From assembly GCA_013365325.1 (NCBI GenBank), contig JABVXV010000083.1:62001-126000 (forward strand): a stretch of DNA of 64,000 nucleotides, read 5' to 3'. Every line of letters begins with the position of its first letter. The first letter of the stretch is position 1. The position numbers and the translations under genes are program-made. The notes beneath the pieces are model-generated. The model made no database searches and had not been told where the DNA came from. It was given only the letters and a program-made list of their open reading frames with translations. The stretch comes from Dipetalonema caudispina. Taxonomy: Eukaryota > Nematoda > Chromadorea > Rhabditida > Onchocercidae. Shown here piece by piece: positions 15,301 to 25,641 of this stretch.

Positions 15301-15686
15301 TATGGTCAAGTATATAGGTATGATTGATTTACTGTCTAACTGATATGGATAAAAAAGAAAAATAGCTCTCAGTCATTCAGAATGCATGTGGTCTTCGTGT
15401 TCGTACTGGAGGTGCTGGACGTAGTAGGTTCAGTTTATTACTGGATGGTTGGACAAGGTGTCAAACAAAGCAGTTCTCTGCATCGCCCGATACTGGTTTC
15501 TATCAAAACGATCTCTTTGTTAAATCGGTAGTTCTAACATTCAGTTTGTTGCCAGATGCTTTTAAGAAAATGACAATATTTGGCAGTGATTATAAAATGG
15601 ACAATGACTTAAGGACTCGAATGCTTCTCGAATCAACTAATAAATATGTTAACATGTATCTCCCCTCTGAAATACGGGTATCCTAA
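12359..15686 (+). CDS. AGK: Acylglycerol kinase, mitochondrial (AGK/MuLK family)
   Basis: Family members phosphorylate mono- and diacylglycerol at the mitochondrial inner membrane; in vertebrates AGK is also a TIM22 import subunit. Exons: 12359-12471, 12714-12903, 13049-13256, 13715-13806, 14044-14211, 14439-14591, 15366-15686. Phases agree; 414 aa, close to the human 422. The N terminus (RKLWEHKKKSAFASFVAYFTGWKIYSW) is a basic/hydrophobic segment like the AGK N-terminal anchor. The DAGK catalytic domain follows, with YIVGGDGALNVV at residues 124-135 and PIGVFPGDSENRS after it. The motif is normally GGDGT; here position 131 is Ala. Later segments PLYGLSGLRAGWYD, KLWYWGGLKRW and the C-terminal SEIRVS match the family layout. 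Exon 5 could begin at 14017, adding nine residues. The last exon could begin at 15381, removing five. The family is confident; catalytic competence is not. Confidence 0.88.
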
Positions 15687-17613
15687 TATCCTTATAAAGA
15701 GATCTCGATACAAGTTAAAGTAAATAGTGGATTCCTGAAATTGCCTCTTTTCTGGGAAAATCTCTCATTCACTGAATTGTCTTTTTTCCGAAATCACTCT
15801 TAAGCTTGTAATTTCCTCACTTAGTAATTCTTAGTAACGCTGAAAAATCTAAAGGTGAAGTGAAAATGCCATGATAATTACCATGATATTTTACTTGGAC
15901 ATGTTTTACACTGTCGAATTTAAACTTTTCATAAATGTTCATCCTTTTCTGATGCAAGTGTTATTATCTCGAATTTGGTTTGTATTGTTATGTTTCTTCA
16001 AGTCTATAAAGTTATTCGCAGTTGTTCGTTAATGCCTCACAACCAGATAGCATCTGACAACTTAATAATTTTTAGTCTTTAGAAGACTAGTAACAGAAAT
16101 ATCCAGCTTTTTGATGCAAAAATCCATAAAACTGTTTCCATTATTCAGTTTTTCACCATTTTCCTTTGATTTATTTCTCGTTTTCACCAATTCTATTCCT
16201 TAAAAATTCTTGGATAAATTATTTCTCATGAATTGGATTAGAATTCCTCAAAAAAAAATTATCAATTACCCTTCGTCATTCACAGTTGCAATGTGAGACA
16301 TTCTTCTCGCTTCCTTATCCTATTTCTTAATTTTTTGAAAATTGAACGTTAGCTTGAAAAAGAAGGAGCGAACTTATTTTACACAATTAACTGGCACAAA
16401 TTAGTTTTGTTCGAAGAATTTTCTAGCTTTTCAAATTAGTACAATTTTGAAGAATTCACATGTTTTTGTAACGAAATTTATCACATTGATGAATTTCTTT
16501 CATTTTGTTGATTTCTATAGAGCCTTATAAAAATTACATTAGGCGATGGATATTTATTGTTTTAATATGTAAAGAAATAGATCGGTTCTTCCGGATCACA
16601 ACAAACTTCAATGGAGTATGTTTTGATATCATTTATTCCTCATCAATAATAACATCATCTAAGTCTATTTTAATTAATGGGTATAAATGATAATAAAAAG
16701 TATAGGAATTAAATACATAATAATGATATGATAATATCGCTCATATCTTTCCCTCCTCTCCCCAAAAAAAGTGTTTTAAATTGATTTGATTAAATATAAA
16801 GTGAACAAAGTTTTTTGCTTCTCAAAAAATACAATAATTATATACAGTACTTATAAAAAGATGAATCAACGTGGATCAGGAAAGATGATTGATTGAAAGT
16901 GGTATTTTATTGGTTTTCCTATTTATTAAGAGTTGGAAAAAATCCATCCATTGAAAGAGATTAATATCACAGACGATTTGAAATTCATTTTCTAATCGTT
17001 GCTTCTGACATAATAGCAAAGCAACTGTGAGGTGAATTAATTCAACGACCACTAGAAGTTAAAACATACATATAAATATGTAAAACATTTCGGACATGAT
17101 ATCTATTACTCTAATTTTACAAAATCTGCAACGATATTGGTAATTTTATTAAATTTCATAAATTTTCAGCGATAAACCTACGCTAAATGGACATGCAAAT
17201 ATTCCAGATAAAGGTTAATCGCTTGATTTACGGGTCAAAAAAATCAAATTTACTATGGATACGGAATTCCTCTCTTTAGCTTTAATGTGAATTTAAATTT
17301 TTCGTAATCTATCACATTTTTTGCAGGTTCGAAATTTGAGAAAAAGGAGATAAAAAGGTGTGATTGAATTACTTTTCATTTTGTTGTAATGAGAAATTAT
17401 TTTTTGCATTTTCGTTTAAATGAATGATAATAGAGCTAATAGTAATTGCTATTGCTAATAAAATGCTATGTAATGAATAATGCTTATTGTATATCTATTC
17501 GGTATTTATATCTATGATAATGGTAGGAATCATTCTTCTATAGGAGAAGAGAATATAAAAAATGTTAGTAATGGAATAAATAACAATTCCTTACAAAATT
17601 TTGTGAAGTGTAA
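15687..17613. other. Intergenic region, AGK to Lys-rich protein
   Basis: AT-rich, with the AGK 3' UTR in its first part. No splice-supported exon, RNA gene or recognisable repeat was found. The only open stretch of note (16505-16690) is AT-driven. Confidence 0.45.
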
Positions 17614-18060
17614 ATGAACAATTTCAATAATAGATTACCAAAAGTGGATGAAGAATTACATGCAAGAACAATTTTCGAACCAGTTTCTGTAGAAGCACGT
17701 CCAGCAAAAACGAAACCAAAAATTCGTAGCAAACTAAAATGGAAAGAAGATGTTGATACAAAGGAAAAAACCGAAGAATCAAAATCTACTAAAACTGAAG
17801 AATCAAAAAATTCTACCACTAGTTCTGATAAAGCGATACGTTTGAACATGAAGAAGAAGAAGAAGAAGAAGAAAGAATCTGATCAAATAAAAATGATGAT
17901 TGCTAGTGAGAAATCTGAAAAGAGTACAAATAGTACTGATGAAATACAACAATCAATTCTATGGATAATTATTCGAAAGATTTTTGAGGAAATACTTATT
18001 TGGCTTATTATCATTATAATTCTTATCACTATAACAATTCGTAATTCATTAAATTTCTAA
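17614..18060 (+). CDS. Small Lys-rich protein with C-terminal membrane anchor, not recognised
   Basis: Single-exon frame of 148 codons with no recognised domain. The N-terminal two thirds are charged and Lys/Glu/Ser/Thr-rich, with a run of eight lysines at about residues 80-87. The last 35 residues contain a strongly hydrophobic stretch (ILIWLIIIIILITITI) followed by a short polar tail, the layout of a tail-anchored membrane protein. The frame is long for such AT-rich DNA, its composition is protein-like, and an AATAAA follows 13 bases after the stop, so a real gene is likely. The start is the first ATG of the frame. It could also be the last exon of a longer gene, or a spurious frame. Confidence 0.55.
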   Translation: MNNFNNRLPKVDEELHARTIFEPVSVEARPAKTKPKIRSKLKWKEDVDTKEKTEESKSTKTEESKNSTTSSDKAIRLNMKKKKKKKKESDQIKMMIASEKSEKSTNSTDEIQQSILWIIIRKIFEEILIWLIIIIILITITIRNSLNF

Positions 18061-18072
18061 ATCAATGCAAGA

Positions 18073-18078
18073 AATAAA
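18073..18078 (+). promoter_or_regulatory. Candidate poly(A) signal of the Lys-rich protein gene
   Basis: AATAAA starting 13 bases after the TAA of the single-exon frame. This would leave a very short 3' UTR. Confidence 0.5.
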
Positions 18079-18437
18079 GATCAAATTTGTCTCATATATA
18101 TCATATCTAAGATTAATCATTTAATTCATCAATGCTTTATCATGAACAAATAATCAATGAAAATGGATCATAATTGATACAGGGGAATTGTGCCACTTAT
18201 TGATATTGTAAAATGTTCAATTTAATCTAATTTAATTTAACTGATCAATCTTGGGTATCTTTTAATTCTGGACATTACTTCTCCTTCTCTCTATGGAATG
18301 TTATTCCCATAAGTTACCTTACCCGTTTGATGGGTAATTTTTCGAAGGTTCTTGAAACGAAAATATGTATTCTGTGTGTATTGTCAGCTGTCCCTTGCAA
18401 AAGACGGAAAGTCCTCTCTTCCTTGTCTTTCGTTGCA

Positions 18438-18665
18438 TGCATCGTTGTAGTGAATACTCTTTCGTGTTATCCCAATCAATAAATTAGTTAATTAATTGGT
18501 TGATAATCAATTGATTAGTTGATTAATTAATTAAATAGTGATAATTTCTACTATACTCACGATAATTGTACGATAGTGTATGCATCGTTGTAGTGAACAT
18601 CCCCCGAATACTCTTTCTAGTTATCCCTAATCAATAAATTAGTTAATTAATTGATTAATTAGTTA
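18438..18665. repeat. Two-copy direct repeat of about 85 bp
   Basis: Copies at about 18438-18520 and 18581-18665, about 143 bases apart. Both start GCATCGTTGTAGTGAA, contain ACTCTTTC and TTATCCC blocks, and end in an AT-rich AATCAATAAATTAGTTAATT segment. The second copy has a small insertion (ACATCCCCCG). Confidence 0.85.
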
Positions 18666-19861
18666 ACTGATCATTATTTTATGTGTAATATATCGTTTGG
18701 TAACTATTTGAATATGATTTAAACTTATTTTTTACAGTATGCACAATATGAGATGAGTTTTTATCATGCTATATATAATTGGGATGAGAATTGTTAGATT
18801 GTATTATCTATGAAGTTATTCATTTCATTCAATTTCCTCTTTTTTAAAGTTTCAATTTTAGTTTGATACTTAGAAATTAACGGTGGAAATATTTTGCACT
18901 TTATCGGAATGAAACCAAGGAAGTTAGTTATTTGTGGAATGTAAAATTAAATGTAAACAGTGTAAAATTCCAAATTATCTATGGCATTTAACTGTTCACA
19001 TTGAGTTATCGTTTGTTAATGATCAATTTATGCTTCACAGCATGCATTCTCAATTGAAAGAATGTTACAATAGCGAACATAACAATAGATTGATTGCACT
19101 AAACGATATGTGATCATAAAAATAAGCAATAGTACATGAAATTATTTCTGATAATTTTAATATCTAATCATTTGATAGAAATTTAAATTTAAAAAAAAAA
19201 AAAAGAAAAAATAAATGAAAAAGTAAATAAATATTGCAAACAAAACTAAAACTTTTTTTGCAAGAATCGATCGATCTTTTATACTCTCAGCCAATAATGT
19301 TCCACTCTACACAAGCATTGGCTTGTTTAGCTAACATAACACACATAGGATACTAGCAGTGAGTTAAATACTATTACTGCATGGGCACTAAACCTTAAAA
19401 TATCCGAAACAATAAACAAGTTTTATTGTTATCATTCCTTTCTTTGATGATTGAAACAATCTCATATGGTTAAATCTTCTTAAGTTTTTATTTCATTTAT
19501 TCATAGTTCTCCGAAAATTCATTGGTTTTTTTTTTTTTTATTTTCTTTTATGAAATTACCTCTATGTGTGTATTTATTTCACATGATACTTTTGATCTGA
19601 TATGTACATCTGTGTTGCAAATTGTTATTGACTTAACATAAATCATAAGTTGATTTCCTTTCTTCGTAACAATAACTAAAAAATAATTTATTCATATTTT
19701 TAGAACTATTATAAATTAATTATTGATAGAGATTACTTTATACGCCTTAAAACTATATATATATATATGTTATAAAATAGAAGCACTTTCTTGAAGTTTA
19801 TTTCAGCAGTGTTTCATTTATTCTTTATTTATAGGAAGGGAGACTATAGTTGTAGTGTAGT

Positions 19862-19888
19862 ATGATTGCTGGTGGACAATATGGATAA
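19862..19888 (+). promoter_or_regulatory. Short upstream ORF overlapping the carrier start codon
   Basis: ATG followed by seven codons and TAA. It is out of frame with, and overlaps, the main ATG at 19881. If the mRNA begins at the acceptors near 19806 or 19834, ribosomes would meet this ATG first. Confidence 0.4.
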
Positions 19889-22800
19889 AGAAGCTTTCGT
19901 ACATTTCCTTGGAGGAGCTTTGGGCGGTACAGCTGGAACAGCTATTACTTGTCCACTTGAGGTTCTTTTTGTTATTCTCATCTAACTCGTCCTCAGAGTT
20001 TTCAAAATTCTAAAATCGATCCAGTAAAAAGAGTTTGATTTAATCTAGTTTTATTTTAAACTTTGAGTCCAAAAAGTTATCATTCCATCCCTTTTCTGAA
20101 AGTCTCTGTTTTCTTCGAACCATCACGTTAATTAAGAAGTTCAAATATCCGGAGAGAAATGATTAAAGATTAGCATATTTGATATTCTGAATCAACAAGC
20201 AATTTATTCCAGGTGGTTAAAACACGATTGCAAAGCACAGAATATGCGTACACAGCTTTGTCTCATTTACATTCCGAAGGAACATCTAAAACCCGAATAC
20301 GGTTACCTCGTCCGCATATTTTGTTATCTCATAACGGAATGAGAACATGTAAGCGGATTAATTTGTACAGATTTATACAGTATACTCTTTGCTACCCAAT
20401 TGTATATTCAAGAGAAGATTGTTTCTGTTGATTCAATGAAAAATAATTAATATATAATTAATTAGTATAACGGTGCGCTTTATCCTTACTTGAATTTCTT
20501 ATTTCTCAATCACTTTCCGTTGTACTGCATGAATGTTATAGCTGTCAACATCCCTCAGAAGTTGCGGCTGCGTTATGTACCTCCTACATGTGCAGTGCAA
20601 CGAAATGTGCAACTTTTTGCGAAGCCTGGTTTATCTGTGCAGCAGAGCAGGAGCATATATACCTTCTTCAAGTACATTTTTAATCTCGAAGAGCAGAAGA
20701 TAACTCGAAATAGACTTCAGAAATCAAAAAATAATATTCGAAGGTTTATATCAAGCTGAAAAGGATTGACCTCGTTCTATTACTGATTTCGATTTCTTAA
20801 TCTGCACAGCAAAATTCTGTTTGCGTGATCTCAGAACTACTCCAAAGCTTTAATTCTTTCAAGGATGCGCAATGACGGGAAAGATGGTTAATAGTTGTTG
20901 GATTGCTTTGCAGAAATACATTAGTTTTAATTTTGTTTCAGACAAATTGTGGTAAATGAAGGATTCTCAGCTCTTTTCAAAGGAATTGGTCCTAACCTTA
21001 TTGGTGTTGCACCTTCGAAGTGAGTGCTTTAAATTTTTCTCGAAGTATGAAATACGATACAGCATCTTTTGAAGATCTCTCTTTGACTGCAGGATATCAC
21101 TTGCGGTGATTTTTCTTTAAAATTCGATAACAGTCCTTTGGAATCAATCAGTGAGTAACTTGTTTTATTTCTAAATGGTTTTTCATTTACCTTTCTTGTC
21201 ATCGTTTTTGGAATCCCAGAAATCAATGCAGTCTTTTTCGATGGAAACGCATTGTTTGAATGTTATGTTTCCTCGTCTTTTATTTTACTCATTGCTTGAA
21301 ATTCCTTTAGCTGAGTCCTTGGTTGTGTAAAAAAAAGTAAAAGGTATATGTTTTCAGAGCAGTTTATTTTTGCACGTATTCAAGTTGTAAACGACTACTG
21401 AACAGTTTGGATATTTTTGTCTCCAATAGCGCTATGATACATATGTCTTCTGCGGCTACTAGTGGTAAGTTTTTGTTGTATATCAAATTCAAATATTTCC
21501 AGGAATGAGACCGCTAACTTAAATTAATAATAACATGCTTTTAAGGCTTTGTGGCTGCAACCGTCATTAATCCAGTTTGGTTGGTAAAAACGCGTTTACA
21601 GTTGCATAAAGGGCCACTCTCAGTAACAGAATGCATCAAACGGGTGTGGAGAACTGATGGTTTTAAAGGCTTTTATAGGGTGAATTTTTTTTAAAGATTC
21701 CGAAACGTGATGTATCAAGGAAATGCTTGTTAATAATGCAAACTTAGATTGCACACAATTTTTATCTCATCCAGGAAATATTATTTTTACATTTGGAAGC
21801 TTTCATCGGTCGTAATTATTCAGAGGAGAAATTACCTGAATATTTGATATTAGTAACATTTTCTTAGGTCGATAATACTTTCCTTCCCTGCTCTTAACCG
21901 CTTCTCTGAATATGGTTTCATTCTCAACTATATCACATTAATCTTGTTCCAAATACTTCAACATAATTAAATTATTCGGCAGATTCGTTTATTCTATAGT
22001 TTCAGGGAGTAACCGCATCGTACGTTGGAATTTCTGAAACAGTAATTCAATTTGTATTATATGAAGAAATGAGAGCGTTGTTGTTGAAGTGGAAATCATC
22101 TTCTCGAGAAGTGAACGTAGATGGGTTCAAATATTTAGCAGATCCGGAAACAAATATCGAAAATTGGAGTGAAAAACCTCGCTTGAAACAAGATGAGGAA
22201 CAACTATCAACGGTACAAATGTCCTTAACTGAACACGACAGTCGTGAAATGATTGATTTCTTCCATTTTATGCTCGCTGGTGGGACGGCAAAGTTTTTCG
22301 CCTGTTCATTAGCTTATCCACATGGTTCGTTCCTTTGACATGCTGTTTCTGTTGTTTGGTTTGGCCTGCAGCTATGTATCACTTGATTGTCCAGGTATTG
22401 TTAGGTTAACTTATTTCCCTTAAAAAAAAATTCAGTCCAAAGGTGCACCTTAAGCTTTAATAAATTTTATTTTATATTCATTTATCTCCCAATAAATATT
22501 GATCTAGCCGTTACAGATTAATGATTTGGATGTATAAAATGGTTCAGTGTTCGTTTTTTTAGGAAATGGTTTTCCTTCAGAACCTGTTTAGTCACTTGAG
22601 CATTACATGAGATTATTGAATCCATTCATCTGGACCTCACGGATAGACTCGAGTTAATACTATTTACACTGTGGGCTTTTTCAGCGAAAATGAAATTTCT
22701 GATTGAACGTCCTTCATCAGCTTGCATGTGCTAAATCACATTTCGATTGAATTTGTATCTATTATTGTTTTTCTTTAATTTCAGAAGTGGTGCGTACTCG

Positions 22801-25641
22801 TATGCGCGAAGAGAATGCTATAACCAAGGGATTCTTGCCTACCCTAAAATTTGTTTTGCGAGGAGAAGGATTTTGGGCACTTTACCGAGGATTGACTGTA
22901 CAGGTTTGCTAAATTTAAATAGTTTGTTCCATTGGCTTTTCTTTTTAGTGACTAAATGATGACTGAGTGTTAAATAATTTGCTGCTCATAGATTAGTTTG
23001 AAGTGAATAGTAAATTTTTAACTTGTAGCCGATATCGTTGAACCTATCCATTTTTAGCTTTTACGAACAGTCCCAAATACAGCTATCACTATGGGTACTT
23101 ACGAATTGACAGTGCATGTGTTGCATGGGTAAGCTATCGTGATTTTAATTAAAGTACCAAATATTACTACATTACTTTCTAACCATTTCCTTGTTGTAAC
23201 CAAACTCAACATTGACTCCACATAGTGGAAGCAACGATTTGAATGTCAGTAATAATCGAATAATATCAGGTACTTCCAATTTTAGTCTCATGCGCTAAAA
23301 ACATTGCTATACGTTACTTCGTAATACGAATGTTCACTGAAGTTCGGCTATCTTGTCACATCAAAGGCTTCATGAAATTTCGAGTGCTCAAAAATGTGAA
23401 TATTGGATCACGGCGTTTGCATCAGTGATCAGAATGCTTCTGGACAAAAAAAAACAAGGAAAACCCGACTTGTTTACGGGAAAACAGTATCAACTAAAAG
23501 TGCCTTAATTTTTGGTTTTGAGAAACTGAAATAAAAATCGAAAAATAAGTCACTCAGCCGTGGTTGCCTGTTCTAAACGAGTACCAACTTGACCTTTATG
23601 ACGCATTCATTGTTTCAGCAAAGGAAATGATTCAGATCGAAGAAATTTCTTGAGAGGGAAGATACATCTAGGTTTTCAGAAACTCTTGAGTGAAAATCCC
23701 TTGTTCCTTTTTTCCATTATTTGAACTGGATAATTCGAAGACTATAATTTTTCGTCAATTTCATTTGGTTGATGTCGGTCACATTGGTATTATTGATATC
23801 CTTTATACTGGTTGATACGGAAACACATGAAAAAATCTGTATGATTGTTTTATAAATAGCACTCCTGGAAGAACGTTAGACTTTCCCATCAACTAACTTA
23901 CGATTAGAAAATTAATTTCCTTCATGTTATTGTTCTTCATGTTATTTTTAAAAAAAATGAATGAATAATTTCTATTTGTCTATTTCATGTTGATATCATA
24001 AGCCAGTTTATATGTAATCGGCTTCTTTTTTCATTATCATTTTATAAAAGTCCTTTGAAGCTGTTATTAGTAGCTTAAGCTATTATTTTTGCTTTTTTTA
24101 TTTCTTGCATTTTTATATAAATAGCAGTCAAGATTTAGGTGCTTTTTGGAAATTCATATAAAACGTAACCTTTTTAACGTCTACAGATCCATTTATCATG
24201 CATGCTGTATTATTTGCATCTTGCAAAGGTATGAGTGTTGATAGAGTAGTCGTTCATTTATCGGTGAAATTTTACTGTTTTCTGCCCATTCTTTGATTAA
24301 ATTATTAGCAATCCCCGGTTTTTTATTTCAACAATCATATACAGGTTTGCAAAAATCTTCAAATAATAGTTGTAATCTTTGCTTCGTGCCTTCATCATGT
24401 TTTTATTTTTCAGCTCTTTCTCTTTTTTTTAAATGTTGATCCTGCTTCATGCTAATTTTGGGTTCTCTTTCTTAACAATGCTTTTTTTGGAAACTTGCAG
24501 TAAGGAATGTAGGAAGTCGAGTCAAAAGTAATGAAAAAGCATGCAGCAGTTTGTCGCATGTTTTTTCTAGAATGATCTCTGTTCTAAGACAGACCCATTG
24601 TATATAATGATTTCTGCTCTTGTATTTCATTTTGTCAAATTTCTATTATTGAACGAATGAATTCTAAATCAGCTAACTTGCTCGATGCTAATGGTTACTG
24701 TTTATATTAGTTTTGACAAGTTTTTTTATTTTTTTTTTTACTTTTTTTTGCGAAACTTCCGATAATTTCCTTCCGCACTTGTTGGTTTTACAATTATGCT
24801 GAATTTGTTTGGTATGTAAATAAAGTTTAGTTTCAGGAATTCCGTTGCAAAATAGATTACTTTATCTGTTATGGCTTTTTTGTGCCAAGATGCTGTAGGA
24901 TGATATCATGTTTATGTTCGTGTGCTAAAGGAAAAGTGAAGCGATCTCGACGTGAAATTGAACAGTTTTCCTTTTTTTTTTAGATTTGTTGTTAAGAGAA
25001 AGCTCATTTATTTTACTTTTTCAACTTAGCTAAATGGAGAATGTAAAGCTTAATCAAATAAGATTTGACGTAAATAAGTACCTAGGGACAAGTCATTCTT
25101 TCCGAAACCGGAATTTATAATTGTAACTGAAAGTTCAAAGTTTTTCATAACAAGTATCAAAGAGTAAAAATGATTGCTTTCGATAATTCACATCTATACC
25201 ACTCATGTGCAAGAAATAAGCATGCTTACTTCATCTGTTCTATTGATCCTTTCTTAACGGCTTAACAAACTTGCGTTTCGAATATTTCAGGGGAAAAAAT
25301 TAAACACTGAGATGAAAAGTATGCCTGAAATGATATCACAGAGTCTTTTAAATATCATCTGATATTTACAGATAATAAACAAGCCAATATCTTATCAGTT
25401 AAAATGAATCAAATGTTGACATTTGCTCGTGTAAGCATAAAAATTCGTTATGGTATTTACTAATTTCTAATCTCATAATTTCCATTTCCTCATCAATTCA
25501 GATGATGGAGAAAATGAAAGATTTCATTCTACTGAAGTATGGAATGAGTTGGAAGTTACTGCACTGTGCATAAGACGATCATTGAACGATGATCACAACA
25601 TTGTTGAAATTATGAATATGCAAGCAGGAATAGCATACTAA
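19881..25641 (+). CDS. Mitochondrial pyrimidine-nucleotide carrier, SLC25A33/36 type
   Basis: Six-helix carrier of the mitochondrial inner membrane; the closest family exchanges pyrimidine (deoxy)nucleotides. Core exons: 19881-19961, 20213-20348, 20542-20671, 20942-21019, 21358-21464, 21546-21679, 22006-22324, 22785-22903, 23058-23128, then one beginning at 23226. The three carrier repeats carry CPLEVVKTRLQ (P25/K30), [11 protein letters not shown] (P187/K192) and YPHEVVRTRM (P327/R332). The [15 protein letters not shown] and [22 protein letters not shown] motifs match SLC25A36. Residues about 31-115 form a longer, less conserved insert than in vertebrates. The 3' end is ambiguous: read-through to TAA 23296-23298 (415 aa); or donor at 23270 to exon 25502-25641 (452 aa), optionally through cassette 24187-24228; or to exon 24501-24607. 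All keep frame. Confidence 0.92.
23530..23535 (+). promoter_or_regulatory. Candidate poly(A) signal for the short carrier isoform
   Basis: AATAAA about 230 bases after the read-through stop at 23296-23298, consistent with an mRNA ending here. Confidence 0.45.
24187..24228 (+). other. Possible 42-nt cassette exon of the carrier gene
   Basis: Preceded by a CTACAG acceptor and followed by a GTATGAG donor. The length is a multiple of three, and the frame is open when joined after 23269 ([13 protein letters not shown]). Supported by splice signals and phase only. Confidence 0.3.
24501..24607 (+). other. Possible alternative terminal exon of the carrier gene
   Basis: Follows a CTTGCAG acceptor. 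Joined in phase after 23269 or after the 42-nt cassette, it stays open for 35 codons, ending in [13 protein letters not shown] and TAA. An AATAAA at 24819-24824 could serve as its poly(A) signal. Confidence 0.3.
24819..24824 (+). promoter_or_regulatory. Candidate poly(A) signal within the carrier 3' region
   Basis: AATAAA about 210 bases after the stop of the candidate exon 24501-24607. Confidence 0.4.
25502..25641 (+). other. Possible alternative terminal exon of the carrier gene
   Basis: Follows an AATTCAG acceptor. In phase with donor 23270, it encodes an acidic tail ([18 protein letters not shown]...) of about 46 residues ending at TAA. The frame is open over the whole exon from the acceptor to the stop. 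Confidence 0.4.

Larger units (their letters stand above)
18061..19880. other. Intergenic region upstream of the mitochondrial carrier
   Basis: Holds the 85-bp direct repeat, an A homopolymer near 19191-19205, a T homopolymer near 19527, and a short TA run near 19752-19771. Possible trans-splice acceptors of nematode type end at 19806 (TTTCAG) and about 19834 (TTATAG), close upstream of the carrier start. Confidence 0.45.

Noticed and set aside
17565..17849. 94-codon minus-strand frame
   Set aside because: Antisense of the Lys-rich single-exon gene; no independent support.
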